A DNA stretch of 64,000 nt from Spirosomataceae bacterium TFI 002 (GTDB taxonomy: Bacteria; Bacteroidota; Bacteroidia; Cytophagales; Spirosomataceae): assembly GCA_900230115.1 (NCBI GenBank), contig LT907983.1:310001-374000 (forward strand), written 5' to 3'. The notes beneath the pieces are model-generated. The model was not told where the DNA came from. It worked only from the letters and a program-made list of their open reading frames with translations, and ran no database searches. Below are positions 27,628-37,191 of this stretch, one piece after another (within the stretch, counting starts at the first letter, position 1; every line of letters starts with the position of its first letter). The position numbers and the translations under genes were made by a program.

Positions 27628-28201
27628 AAATCCGACCTAAATACTCCTCCACAACCTTTGGAAAGTATTCGTGCTCAATTTTTAAGACTTTGGCAGCAAC
27701 TTCTTCTGGAGAATCAGAGGGGAGAATAGGAGTACTTTTTTGGAATAAAGCCCTTCCTTCGTCGTAATGCTCGTTTACAAGATGAATCGTAATTCCAGAT
27801 TCTGTTTCACCATTGGCAACAACAGCCTCGTGTACATGATGCCCCCACATTCCTTTTCCTCCATATTTCGGTAAAAGTGCAGGATGAATATTGATTATAC
27901 GATCAGGGAAAGCTTTGATCAGTTTTTCAGGAATAAGCCAAAGAAAACCACCAAGTACTACCAAATCGATGTTTAAACTTTGCAAAAGAGCTACTACCCT
28001 ATCAGACTGCGAAAAGGACTTTTTATCAAAAACTAACGTTGGAATCCCTAATCTTTTGCCTCTCTTAATGATTCCCGCCTCAGCGTTATTGGTCAAAAAC
28101 AAAACCACCTCAACAGGTTTGTTTTCGAAATAGTTGACAATACTTTCAGCATTTGAACCAGAGCCAGAGGCAAATATTACAATACGTTTTTTCTTATCCA
28201 T
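27626..28201 (-). CDS. purN: Phosphoribosylglycinamide formyltransferase
   Basis: 191 residues, the folate-dependent GAR transformylase of purine synthesis. The phosphate-binding FASGSGSNAESIV is near the start, the catalytic asparagine and histidine lie in INIHPALLPKYGG, and the catalytic aspartate in VNEHYDEGRALFQ. The frame includes a TTG codon at 28,204, but the ATG at 28,201 is the natural start. The UbiA-like gene ends nine bases upstream, so both share a transcript. The 3' end meets the repeat array, and the stop codon lies in a small palindrome. Confidence 0.94.
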   Translation of the reverse strand: MDKKKRIVIFASGSGSNAESIVNYFENKPVEVVLFLTNNAEAGIIKRGKRLGIPTLVFDKKSFSQSDRVVALLQSLNIDLVVLGGFLWLIPEKLIKAFPDRIINIHPALLPKYGGKGMWGHHVHEAVVANGETESGITIHLVNEHYDEGRALFQKSTPILPSDSPEEVAAKVLKIEHEYFPKVVEEYLGRI

Positions 28202-28210
28202 CAAAGTCTA

Positions 28211-29059
28211 TTAAACTGCAATCATACTCAAAATACCCATCACCATTGTAAGTTTACACCAACTGCTGATTTCGGAAAAGTGGACTTTACAATCTGCAAA
28301 GTAAAGCTTGTATCCAATATAAAACATTGGAACTCCAAGAATTCCCAAAGCAATGAGCAAATTCCTATTTCCAAGTGAAATTCCCATCATCATTACAGCG
28401 AATGAAAATAGGATCAAAAAAATAAATAAAAGCGTTTTCGTCTTTCGTAAGCCCCAAATAATTGGTAAAGTCTTCGCTCCGTATTTTAGATCCCCTCTAG
28501 TATCTTCTATATCCTTCACTATCTCTCTAATAATGCTTATTCCAAAAGCGAAAACAGCGTAAATATTGATCAGTAGATCATTTTTGGTGTAAAAAACAGC
28601 CATTACTACCAAGCTTGCTCCAGTGAGCCCCGCAACCATAAAGTTACCGACAAATGGTTTTTTCTTGAAAATACTGGCATAAACCCAAAGCAATGAAATC
28701 GCTAAAACATTGACAACGAAAACCTTAAGACCAACAATCCAGCCTAACAAAGTACCCAAAATATTAAATACTTGATGCCATAACATTGCCACCCTTCGTT
28801 TGATATGACGGCCAATGATCACTTCTTGAGGCTTATTGATGAGGTCTATTTTGACATCAAAATAATCATTGATGATATACCCAGATGCTGCAATGAGCAA
28901 TGTAGATGAAGCGATGAGAAACTGGTTTTTGTCCAAAATAGAATCCCAAACATTATCCCCTTTGCCAACCAAAAACACCCTAGCCATGTATTGCGTAAAC
29001 GCAATTATTGCTAAGTTTTCCCAGCGGATAAGCTTAAAAAAGTAATAGATTTTGGACAT
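28211..29059 (-). CDS. UbiA-family prenyltransferase
   Basis: 282 residues with about eight or nine hydrophobic segments. The two aspartate-rich motifs that bind prenyl diphosphate through Mg2+ are present: NDYFDVKID (about 64) and DIEDTRGD (about 183). It should attach a prenyl chain to an acceptor at the inner membrane. The family includes MenA, UbiA, heme O synthase and geranylgeranylglycerol-phosphate geranylgeranyltransferase; the sequence looks closest to the last group as found in Bacteroidota, but the acceptor is uncertain. It precedes purN by nine bases. Confidence 0.85.
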   Translation of the reverse strand: MSKIYYFFKLIRWENLAIIAFTQYMARVFLVGKGDNVWDSILDKNQFLIASSTLLIAASGYIINDYFDVKIDLINKPQEVIIGRHIKRRVAMLWHQVFNILGTLLGWIVGLKVFVVNVLAISLLWVYASIFKKKPFVGNFMVAGLTGASLVVMAVFYTKNDLLINIYAVFAFGISIIREIVKDIEDTRGDLKYGAKTLPIIWGLRKTKTLLFIFLILFSFAVMMMGISLGNRNLLIALGILGVPMFYIGYKLYFADCKVHFSEISSWCKLTMVMGILSMIAV

Positions 29060-29204
29060 CTAGTTTCGAGATTCAGTCATAAAAGTAGTAGTAATTCTAA
29101 TATCAAATCCCAAAACTCAGATTGATTGAAATAAAAATGAATTATTTACAACAAAATCGCTGTTTAGCACATATATATTATAAAGATTCACGACATATCT
29201 AATA

Positions 29205-30344
29205 ATGAAGATAGGAATTGTATGTTATCCCACATTTGGTGGAAGCGGTGTTGTAGCTACCGAGTTGGGCAAAGAACTAGCACTAAAAGGTCACAAAGTT
29301 CATTTTATTACTTATACTCAACCGATCAGATTAGACTTTTTTAACGAGAATCTATTCTATCACGAAGTCGATATTTCCTCTTATCCCCTATTCCAATATC
29401 CTCCGTATGAGTCTGCTTTGGCAGGAAAAATGGTGGATGTGGTAAGATACGAGAAACTAGATTTATTGCACGTACACTATGCCATCCCTCATGCTACTTC
29501 GGCATTTTTGGCAAAACAAATCTTAAGAGAAAGAGGCATTAATATTCCCGTAATAACAACCTTACACGGTACCGATATTACAGTAGTAGGCAAGGATAAT
29601 ACCTACAAACCTATCGTAGAGTTTAGCATTAATAAGTCCGACGGGGTTACGAGTGTGTCGGCTGATTTAAGAAAAGAAACTTTCGAAACGTTCCGAATTA
29701 CGAACGAAATAGCTGTTATCCCGAACTTTGTGGACATGGAGCGATTCCACAAGCAAAAGAAAGATCACTTCAAAAAAATAATTTGTCCTAATGATGAAAA
29801 ACTCATCGTTCACGTTTCCAATTTCAGAAAAGTAAAAAGGATAGATGATATCATTCATGTATTTGGAATGATAAGACCCAAAATGCCATCTAAATTATTA
29901 TTGATTGGTGATGGTCCTGAGCGTCAAACAATGGAATTGCTTTGTCGTAAACTTGAATTATGTGACGACATCCGATTCATAGGAAAATTAGACGCTGTGG
30001 AAGAAGTACTTTCCGTAGCTGATCTATTTTTCATGCCATCAGAAAAAGAGAGTTTTGGATTGGCAGCTTTAGAAGCTATGGCTTGCGAAGTACCAGTGAT
30101 CAGTACAAACACAGGTGGTATTCCAGAATTAGTGATTCAAGGAAAAACGGGTTTCATGAGTGAAATCGGCGATAGAGATGATATGGCAAAAAATGCCCTT
30201 CATGTCCTTGATGAAGCAAACCTTCCAACTTTCAAGGCAAATGCTTTGGCAAGAGCTAAGGAGTTTGATATCAAACAAATTGTCCCTCAATACGAGGCAT
30301 ATTACGAACAGATCATTGCCAAAGTTAAAGCTGAAGTTATCTAA
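29205..30344 (+). CDS. bshA: N-acetyl-alpha-D-glucosaminyl L-malate synthase (bacillithiol synthesis)
   Basis: 379 residues, a GT4 glycosyltransferase with two Rossmann-like domains. The N-terminal signature IGIVCYPTFGGSGVVATELG and HVHYAIPHATSAFLA are characteristic of BshA. The C-terminal donor-binding site shows PSEKESFGLAALEAMACEVP (E-x7-E). It joins GlcNAc from UDP-GlcNAc to L-malate, the first step of bacillithiol synthesis. It is followed three bases later by a type II NADH dehydrogenase gene. BshB and BshC are not in this window. Confidence 0.95.
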   Translation: MKIGIVCYPTFGGSGVVATELGKELALKGHKVHFITYTQPIRLDFFNENLFYHEVDISSYPLFQYPPYESALAGKMVDVVRYEKLDLLHVHYAIPHATSAFLAKQILRERGINIPVITTLHGTDITVVGKDNTYKPIVEFSINKSDGVTSVSADLRKETFETFRITNEIAVIPNFVDMERFHKQKKDHFKKIICPNDEKLIVHVSNFRKVKRIDDIIHVFGMIRPKMPSKLLLIGDGPERQTMELLCRKLELCDDIRFIGKLDAVEEVLSVADLFFMPSEKESFGLAALEAMACEVPVISTNTGGIPELVIQGKTGFMSEIGDRDDMAKNALHVLDEANLPTFKANALARAKEFDIKQIVPQYEAYYEQIIAKVKAEVI

Positions 30345-30347
30345 TAT

Positions 30348-31643
30348 ATGTTTGCAAATCTACCTGAAACTAACCAAAAGAGAATCGTAATTGTGGGAGC
30401 TGGCTTTGGTGGCCTTGCTTTGGCACAAAAGCTGTGTAAATTCGATTTTCAGGTAGTGCTGATTGATAAAAACAATTACCATCAGTTTCAGCCGCTATTT
30501 TATCAAGTGGCTATGGCTGGTTTGGAGCCTAGCTCCATTGCATTTCCAATTCGAAAGGTATTCCAAGATAAGCCTAATGTACATGTTCGCATTACCACAG
30601 TAAATTCGATAGATACAAATCGCCAATGTCTTCATACCGAAATTGGTATTGTGAATTACGATTACATGGTGCTGGCGATGGGTGCGGGTACCAATTTCTA
30701 TGGAAACAAAAACATTGAAGAAAAGGCTCTCGGTATGAAAACCATTTCGGAGGCCATTTACCTGCGAAATAGAATTTTACAAAATTTTGAAGAAGCTCTT
30801 TCTAACCCAGATCCAGAAGCCGTTAAAGGTCTCATGACCGTTGTGGTTGTTGGTGGCGGGCCTACAGGTGTAGAGGTATCTGGAACTTTGGCAGAAATGA
30901 AAAAGATCATTTTGCCCAAAGATTACCCTGAGCTCGATTTCGAAAATATGAGAATCATTCTTTACCAATCGAGTAAAGGAGTATTACCAACCATGAGCGA
31001 CGAAGCCGGTGCAAAAGGTAAAGAATACCTTGAAGACCTTGGCGTAGAAGTCATTATTGGTGAGCGTATATCCGAATTTGATGGTCAATATGCAACCACC
31101 AACAAAGGGAATAAAATAAGAACAAACAACTTGGTTTGGGCCGCAGGTATCAAGCCTAACAAAATAGAAGGACTGAGCGATGAATCTTACTCAAGGTCTG
31201 GAAGATTGATTGTAAATGAGTACAACAAATTAAAATCATACCCTAACATATTTGCCATTGGTGACTTGGCAGAAATGACCAGCAAGGAATTTCCAGATGG
31301 TCACCCACAAGTGGCTCAACCTGCCATCCAACAAGGTGAACTACTTGCCAAAAACCTTAGAAAGCTTATTCAAGGCGAAAATTTAGAACCTTTCGTATAT
31401 AAAGATTTAGGATCTATGGCAACAGTAGGAAGGCATTTAGCTGTTGTAGATTTACCTTTTTGGCGATTCCAAGGGCTTTTTGCTTGGTATGTTTGGATGT
31501 TCGTTCACTTGATGGCAATTTTGGGTGTCAAAAACAAGCTATTGGTGTTTATCAACTGGCTTTGGAATTACGTGACTTATGACCAATCACTTCGCTTAAT
31601 CATTAAGCCTAAATCAGTAAAAGAAAGTAAAGCAGCCGAATGA
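30348..31643 (+). CDS. Type II NADH dehydrogenase (NAD(P)H:quinone oxidoreductase)
   Basis: 431 residues. Two dinucleotide folds are visible: FAD-binding VIVGAGFGGLALAQKL near 15 and NADH-binding VVVVGGGPTGVEVSG near 165. The ANPTxxT-type FAD motif near the end reads IFAIGDLAEM. The C-terminus has hydrophobic stretches (LFAWYVWMFVHLMAILG) and a basic tail, as in membrane-attached NDH-2. It oxidises NADH and reduces the quinone pool without pumping protons. It starts three bases after bshA and overlaps the ABC transporter gene by four (ATGA), so the three are one operon. Confidence 0.92.
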   Translation: MFANLPETNQKRIVIVGAGFGGLALAQKLCKFDFQVVLIDKNNYHQFQPLFYQVAMAGLEPSSIAFPIRKVFQDKPNVHVRITTVNSIDTNRQCLHTEIGIVNYDYMVLAMGAGTNFYGNKNIEEKALGMKTISEAIYLRNRILQNFEEALSNPDPEAVKGLMTVVVVGGGPTGVEVSGTLAEMKKIILPKDYPELDFENMRIILYQSSKGVLPTMSDEAGAKGKEYLEDLGVEVIIGERISEFDGQYATTNKGNKIRTNNLVWAAGIKPNKIEGLSDESYSRSGRLIVNEYNKLKSYPNIFAIGDLAEMTSKEFPDGHPQVAQPAIQQGELLAKNLRKLIQGENLEPFVYKDLGSMATVGRHLAVVDLPFWRFQGLFAWYVWMFVHLMAILGVKNKLLVFINWLWNYVTYDQSLRLIIKPKSVKESKAAE

Positions 31644-33424
31644 AGCACCTAGCACACCTTAATAAATACCTGCTCAAGTATAAATGGTATCTCCTACTAG
31701 GTACGCTTTTTACAGCGATTTCCAACCTATTTGGTATTGTACCTGCCCAAGTGGTAAGGCACGCCCTAGATTTGGTAAAAGAAAACCTTGACATCTACTA
31801 CCTATATGAAGGCAGCCCATTGCAAGAAAGCATGTATGGTGTTTTTGCTAGCTCGGTAAGTATATATGGAGGACTTATTCTTCTCATGGCTATCATGAAA
31901 GGTGTTTTCCTCTTTTTGGTAAGACAAACTCTTATCGTGATGTCTCGCCACATAGAATTTGATCTTAAAAACGAGATTTACGAACATTACCAGTCGCTTC
32001 CTTTAAGTTTTTATCGACAAAACAGCACAGGTGACCTCATGGCTCGTATCAGTGAAGATGTGAGTCGTGTAAGAATGTACATAGGACCCAGTATCATGTA
32101 CTTGCTCAATATGATCACACTTGTATTGCTGATTTTGCCATACATGTTTTCGGTGAATTCTAGATTGACGCTGTGGGTACTATTGCCTATGCCAGTGCTA
32201 TCAGTGAGTATTTTCTTCGTGAGTAGCATCATCAATAAGCGATCTGAAAAAATTCAAAAAAGCCTTTCTAACCTTTCTACTTTCGTACAAGAGGCATTCT
32301 CTGGTATTCGTGTTTTGAAGGCATTTGCGAGAGAGAAAAGTAGTTTGGCTCGCTTCGAAGTTGAGAGTGATATCTACAAAGAAAAGTCTATTGACCTTAC
32401 AAAAGTAGATGCATTGTTCATGCCTACGATCATGTTTTTGATTGGGCTTAGTACCGTGATATGTGTGTATGTAGGTGGGCAAGAGATCATGGCTGGTTCG
32501 CTCACTCCTGGAAACATCACTGAGTTTATCATGTATGTGTACATGCTAACTTGGCCGCTTACAGCTTTGGGATGGACCACAAGCCAAATCCAAAGAGCTG
32601 CGGCTTCGCAAGAGCGTATCAATGAGTTTTTGCAAACTAAAAATGACATTATCTCCAAAGAAAACCTTGAGGCCGAAATATCTGGAGCAATCAACTTCAA
32701 AAACATTGACTTCACTTACCCTGACTCAGGAATACAGGCATTAAAGAATTTCAATCTTGATGTAAAGGCAGGTGAATCTGTTGCTATATTGGGAACCACA
32801 GGATCTGGTAAAAGTACTGTTGCCAACTTGATTCTTCGCATGTACGATACAACACGTGGAAGCATAGAAGTGGACGGTAAAAATATAAAAGAATACCAAA
32901 TCCAGAACTTAAGGGCACAAATGGGTTATGTGCCACAAGATGTGTTCCTTTTCTCTGACTCTATTCGTAACAACATCCGTTTTGGAAATCCTGAAATGGA
33001 AGAAGAGCGAGTGATTCGAGCGAGTAAAGATGCCGACTTGTACAATAACATCATTGACTTTGAACATGGTTTTGACACACAAATAGGTGAAAGAGGAGTT
33101 ACCCTCTCTGGTGGTCAAAAACAACGACTTTCAATCGCCCGTGCGATTGTGAGAGAACCTAAAATATTGGTGCTTGATGATTGCCTCTCTGCGGTTGATA
33201 CCAATACCGAAAATAAGATTCTCGACAACCTAGAGCGAATCATGAAAAACCGCACAACGATCATAATTTCGCACCGTGTAAGCTCTGCCAAACTAGCCGA
33301 TAAGATCATTTGCCTAGATGAAGGCGTGATCGTAGAAGAAGGCACCCACGACAGTCTTATGGCCCAAAACGGCGTATATAAGGAGCTCTATGAGAAGCAA
33401 TTGAGTATGGAAGAGGAAGAATGA
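31640..33424 (+). CDS. ABC exporter, fused membrane and ATPase domains (MdlA/MsbA-like)
   Basis: 594 residues. The six-helix exporter domain fills about 1-325, and the nucleotide-binding domain about 340-590 with Walker A LGTTGSGKST, Q-loop VPQDVFLF, signature LSGGQKQR, and an H-loop in TIIISHRV. Walker B reads ILVLDDCLSAVD, with Asp in place of the catalytic Glu, as in one half of heterodimeric exporters such as MdlA or BmrC. No partner half-transporter is adjacent. The substrate (lipid, drug or peptide) is unknown. It ends the bshA/NDH-2 operon. Confidence 0.92.
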   Translation: MKHLAHLNKYLLKYKWYLLLGTLFTAISNLFGIVPAQVVRHALDLVKENLDIYYLYEGSPLQESMYGVFASSVSIYGGLILLMAIMKGVFLFLVRQTLIVMSRHIEFDLKNEIYEHYQSLPLSFYRQNSTGDLMARISEDVSRVRMYIGPSIMYLLNMITLVLLILPYMFSVNSRLTLWVLLPMPVLSVSIFFVSSIINKRSEKIQKSLSNLSTFVQEAFSGIRVLKAFAREKSSLARFEVESDIYKEKSIDLTKVDALFMPTIMFLIGLSTVICVYVGGQEIMAGSLTPGNITEFIMYVYMLTWPLTALGWTTSQIQRAAASQERINEFLQTKNDIISKENLEAEISGAINFKNIDFTYPDSGIQALKNFNLDVKAGESVAILGTTGSGKSTVANLILRMYDTTRGSIEVDGKNIKEYQIQNLRAQMGYVPQDVFLFSDSIRNNIRFGNPEMEEERVIRASKDADLYNNIIDFEHGFDTQIGERGVTLSGGQKQRLSIARAIVREPKILVLDDCLSAVDTNTENKILDNLERIMKNRTTIIISHRVSSAKLADKIICLDEGVIVEEGTHDSLMAQNGVYKELYEKQLSMEEEE

Positions 33425-33508
33425 TTTTAACGCAAGTCTATTTTCACTACTTGCTAAAAGAGCCGTATTCACTTTGAAAAGATTAGCCTAGTCTGAAAGT
33501 ATTTAAAC

Positions 33509-36370
33509 TTAAAGTGATCCACAATTTTCGTCTGGATCAGCAAGAAAAACAGCTCCTGTTTTAGCTTCAAATCCTGGCATTAATATAACCGAATGACCGC
33601 CCATTATTACATTTGAAGCTGAGTTGATATGGCTTTCAGAAATGATTTTGCTAGTTGCACGATATGTCCCTGAAGGCAAAGTTTTGTCAGTATAATATCT
33701 ACTCAACCTGCATAAATCAGCAGGAATACCTTCAAAAGCTCCAATATCTGAACTCCAGCCCTGAGCAAGGTTGCCATTAATATCCGTATAAGTTAAGCCA
33801 CCAAAAGTACCTCCATCAACCATTGGGCTACTGACTTGAGGATATAAACCATCGTCAAAACCATCAGTTTCGTCATATTCCCCATATAGTGAATTGATGT
33901 TTTTAAACTGAGGATCTACATTTCCATTTCCTCCTGGGCAATTGACACACCCTGTCCAACCATTTTTTATAATACTGTTACTTACTGTTGGTGTAGGACC
34001 CGAAAAAGAAGGGCTAATGTAAATATTTGAACCAGAACTATTCGCACTCCAAAGAACCGAATTGTCAACACTCAAAGTCCCGGAATTAAGTCTGATGGGG
34101 TAATAGCTGGAATTTGAATATACAAAATTGCAATGGCTGATAGCGGTATTACTCGCTCCAGCAACTAATCCTCTTATGTCTAATGACGCACCTTTTTGGT
34201 CATAAATAAGACTATTGGTCATCGTAAGACCGGAGTTTACACTGTTTAAGAAATCGCCTTCATTTTCAATAAATTTTGATCGAATAATATTAACCTCCGA
34301 GTTATTTAGATAAACATTGACAAAAGCTTCGGGGTTATTTGACCAGTTCTCATTTAATATTGAGTTGTTGAGTGTAAACTGAGATTCATTTCCATAAATC
34401 AAACTTGATATTGTAAAACCTCCAGAAACCGGGATTGGAATGGATACATTATTGCGAAAGGCAATATCATCGAAAAAACCACCATAATTAGCAGCGTTCA
34501 TACTTACATAAAGTACTCCTCGCGAAGCATGGTTATTTTCAAAAGTACAATCTTGCAAATCTGTACCACCACCCATGTTATAAATCGCCCCTCCATTGCT
34601 TCTATATATGTTTATTGATCCCACTTGTATGCTGGTGGATGACGAAGTACCCGACACAACATCAATATTCCCTCCATTTCTGAAAGTTACACCTTCTATT
34701 TTATTTGGCTGCCCGATCGTTTCCATCGTTAATAAAATATGATGGGCATTATCCAATGAGTCGGAGAGGCTTCCTACGTTTCCATCAAGATATACAGGGT
34801 AAAAATTTAAATTTCTGTATGTAAAAGAAGGATCATAGCCCCCAACTAAACTTGCATTGGACGGCAATAAAAATGTATAATCACTCACAGTAGTACAACC
34901 AGTACACGATGTAGGATAAGCACGAGGCCTATACGCCCCTCCAGCAATTAGGATTTCTACCTCATCACAACTACTGCCAGCAGCCAACAATGCATTGTGT
35001 AAGCTAGCAGCTCCTCTGAAAGCATTCGTTGGGCTCGTACCATTATCAAGCCCTGTTACCATATTGGTATTTACATATATTTTCTCTTTCGGTTGGTCAT
35101 TGTACCTTTCGTAGGCTCCTATGTCATATGTCTCTGGATTGTCAAGGTTATAATCATTTTCCCTATTGCGTAAGGCCACATCCATATTTGGGATAGAAAT
35201 TCCATAGTTTGTTAGCGGATAGTCTATTCCAGGACTACATGTTTTCAATATAAGACCATCATCTGATGTACCATAATAATTGTCAAGCCCATTTACGTCA
35301 TTTGCATTTCGAAATTCGGGGTTTATGTTGCCATTAGTATTTGGGCAGTTAATACATGAACTGATACCTCCTTCTACTATGCTCTGACCGAAAAAAGAAG
35401 AACTATTTGACGAGATACTTACAGAAGGAGTTGAAGAACTGCTGTAATTTTCCCATAAAATGGACATGTTAAATTCCAAATCGGAATCTGACTCTACATT
35501 AATTACCGAACCACTGTTTGCTGGCGTATTTTGATACACTGTACACATCATTAAACCTAAATCAGAATTATCGTAAACGTCAATGGCTTTCCCACCTGTG
35601 CTTGCAGCATTGGTGTAAAACAAAGAGCTCTTAACAGTAATTTTAGAATTTTCCAGTGCTATGGCTCCACCATAGTTAGTGGCAGTGTTGTTTCTAAAAA
35701 CCATGCTTTGAAGGTCAATAGGGACGTCGAAACAGTTGAGCAAATACATACCAGCTCCATTATATGAGTTATTATTGTAAATCTCACAGTTGGCTATTTT
35801 TCCAAAATCACAGTTATTTTGATAAACTCCTGCCCCCTCATTCCGAGAAATTGAGTGAGATTGAGAATTTCTAGGCACACTGATTGTTGAATTTTGGTTT
35901 GCATTACCATTTCTAATTATAAAACCATCTAATACAAAAATACCAGCTGCGATTGCGGTAACCACATGATGTACATTATCCGTGTTTGATAACAATTGCC
36001 CAATATTTCCATCTAGTATAGTTTTCTTCGTTCTTGGATCTCTCTGTGCCCAAGTATCGTATTGGTTAAACCCGCCAAAAATCCTAACACCATTTTTCAT
36101 ATCGAAAGTAAAATCTCTGTTGCTATTGCAATTGGTACAGCCCGCAGGATAAGAGTCAGGATAATAGGTACCAGCTGCCACTAAAATAGTATCTCCCGAT
36201 GTAGAAGCATTGATGACCGTTTGTAGATTTCCTTTGGCCGATGCCCAGCTAGTTCCAAAATTAGAATTGCTATTGCCACTTACCACATAGCGAATTGTCG
36301 CATTGGCACTGATTGGGGCAAAAAGAAGAGCAACAAATAAAAGCTTTTTCATCATAATCCTGTTTTTCAT
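33509..36370 (-). CDS. Secreted right-handed beta-helix protein (choice-of-anchor Q type), internally duplicated
   Basis: 953 residues from the first ATG; ATGs at 36,355 and 36,352 would give a more compact signal peptide, MKKLLFVALLFAPISANA. The protein is Asn/Ser/Gly-rich with the imperfect strands of a parallel beta-helix. It is two similar halves: each opens with a SW/SPTNAF-type region and Y-P-x-x-C-x-x-C (SYPAGCTNC and AYPTSCTGC), then LDGN(I/V)G and DNVHHV/DNAHHI, and each ends with a CxNCP-GN-(I/V)-(N/D)P-(E/Q)F segment and DIGAYER or DIGAFEG, the choice-of-anchor Q ending. The last 60 residues (INSASNVIMGGHSVILMPGF) resemble the 3-coathanger stack domain. No catalytic motif is recognised; adhesin or surface-associated glycan binding is possible. 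Confidence 0.8.
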   Translation of the reverse strand: MKNRIMMKKLLFVALLFAPISANATIRYVVSGNSNSNFGTSWASAKGNLQTVINASTSGDTILVAAGTYYPDSYPAGCTNCNSNRDFTFDMKNGVRIFGGFNQYDTWAQRDPRTKKTILDGNIGQLLSNTDNVHHVVTAIAAGIFVLDGFIIRNGNANQNSTISVPRNSQSHSISRNEGAGVYQNNCDFGKIANCEIYNNNSYNGAGMYLLNCFDVPIDLQSMVFRNNTATNYGGAIALENSKITVKSSLFYTNAASTGGKAIDVYDNSDLGLMMCTVYQNTPANSGSVINVESDSDLEFNMSILWENYSSSSTPSVSISSNSSSFFGQSIVEGGISSCINCPNTNGNINPEFRNANDVNGLDNYYGTSDDGLILKTCSPGIDYPLTNYGISIPNMDVALRNRENDYNLDNPETYDIGAYERYNDQPKEKIYVNTNMVTGLDNGTSPTNAFRGAASLHNALLAAGSSCDEVEILIAGGAYRPRAYPTSCTGCTTVSDYTFLLPSNASLVGGYDPSFTYRNLNFYPVYLDGNVGSLSDSLDNAHHILLTMETIGQPNKIEGVTFRNGGNIDVVSGTSSSTSIQVGSINIYRSNGGAIYNMGGGTDLQDCTFENNHASRGVLYVSMNAANYGGFFDDIAFRNNVSIPIPVSGGFTISSLIYGNESQFTLNNSILNENWSNNPEAFVNVYLNNSEVNIIRSKFIENEGDFLNSVNSGLTMTNSLIYDQKGASLDIRGLVAGASNTAISHCNFVYSNSSYYPIRLNSGTLSVDNSVLWSANSSGSNIYISPSFSGPTPTVSNSIIKNGWTGCVNCPGGNGNVDPQFKNINSLYGEYDETDGFDDGLYPQVSSPMVDGGTFGGLTYTDINGNLAQGWSSDIGAFEGIPADLCRLSRYYTDKTLPSGTYRATSKIISESHINSASNVIMGGHSVILMPGFEAKTGAVFLADPDENCGSL

Positions 36371-37191
36371 AAAGTCGAAATATCCATGAATCGAAACCCA
36401 ATCACTAAACCGAAAAGAGTTTCTTGTACCAAAGTGAAGATTGATAATTTAAGCCAAATTCCTTCTCACCCATTTGGGTGATATTTCAAAAAACCAACTT
36501 ACAAAAAGATCATTTCGGGTGATTTACATCTCGTTTATGGATGCTTAGCTGTACGCAAGGATTCTAATTCTCTAAATCATTTTTGATCGAAGAATTCCGA
36601 GTTGAGATACAAAATCAGTAAAACTTGGCTTAGTACAAATGTATTACTGTAGGGTTAGCTGAGACAGAGTTTAATTAAAAAGACTAGCGTTTTAACTTTT
36701 AAAAAGTAGTCTGTAAATTTCAAACCAATTGACAAGTCTGAGACCTTACTAAAGATCGTAACTAATGATTACAGCTTGATAGCTGTAAAAGGCGATTATA
36801 AAGTACTAAACGAGAATAAAGTGATTTTATAGGAGGATAAGTGATTGTGCACTTTTTTGACGTAAATAAAATTCAATGTATTTAGGATAAGTTGGAATCG
36901 AAAATCACTAATTTCACAAAAATCTATTCACAATTCCTATCATAAAATGACTTTTAGCTTACAAAAAAATCTCATCCACAAATACTCAACATTAGTTGAC
37001 CTTGAAACAGCTAATCAAAACCCGGTTAAAGAATTAATTGGTAATTAATGAACACACTCTACTTTCTAACATTTATCAAAGGTAAGTCTACCAAAAATGA
37101 TTCTTTCGAGCCATTAGACTATTTAGAAGACAAATTTGGCTGAACTGACTTGCAATATTTTGAAAATGGAGAATTTGTTTCAATTTAGTGT
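36371..37191. other. AT-rich intergenic stretch with small decayed reading frames
   Basis: No complete gene is supported in these 821 bases. Three plus-strand fragments look protein-like: a frame without a start codon at 36,710-36,832 (ending GDYKVLNENKVIL), a 33-codon ORF at 36,947-37,048, and the ORF described at 37,048-37,188. None is recognised. The region is visibly richer in A and T than the flanking housekeeping genes, like the Nudix-helicase genes that follow. Confidence 0.5.
37048..37188 (+). pseudogene. Short ORF broken by an in-frame TGA, just before the Nudix gene
   Basis: An ATG at 37,048 (overlapping the stop of the preceding 33-codon ORF as TAATG) opens MNTLYFLTFIKGKSTKNDSF and runs to a TGA at 37,141-37,143. 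The same frame then continues as TDLQYFENGEFVSI to a TAG at 37,186-37,188, three bases before the Nudix ATG. It looks like the remnant of a small protein gene upstream in the same operon. I do not recognise it. A chance ORF is possible, given the length. Confidence 0.3.

Noticed and set aside
36710-36832. Start-less reading frame ending GDYKVLNENKVIL
   Set aside because: Too short, no start codon and no recognised family; kept only as part of the description of the AT-rich gap.
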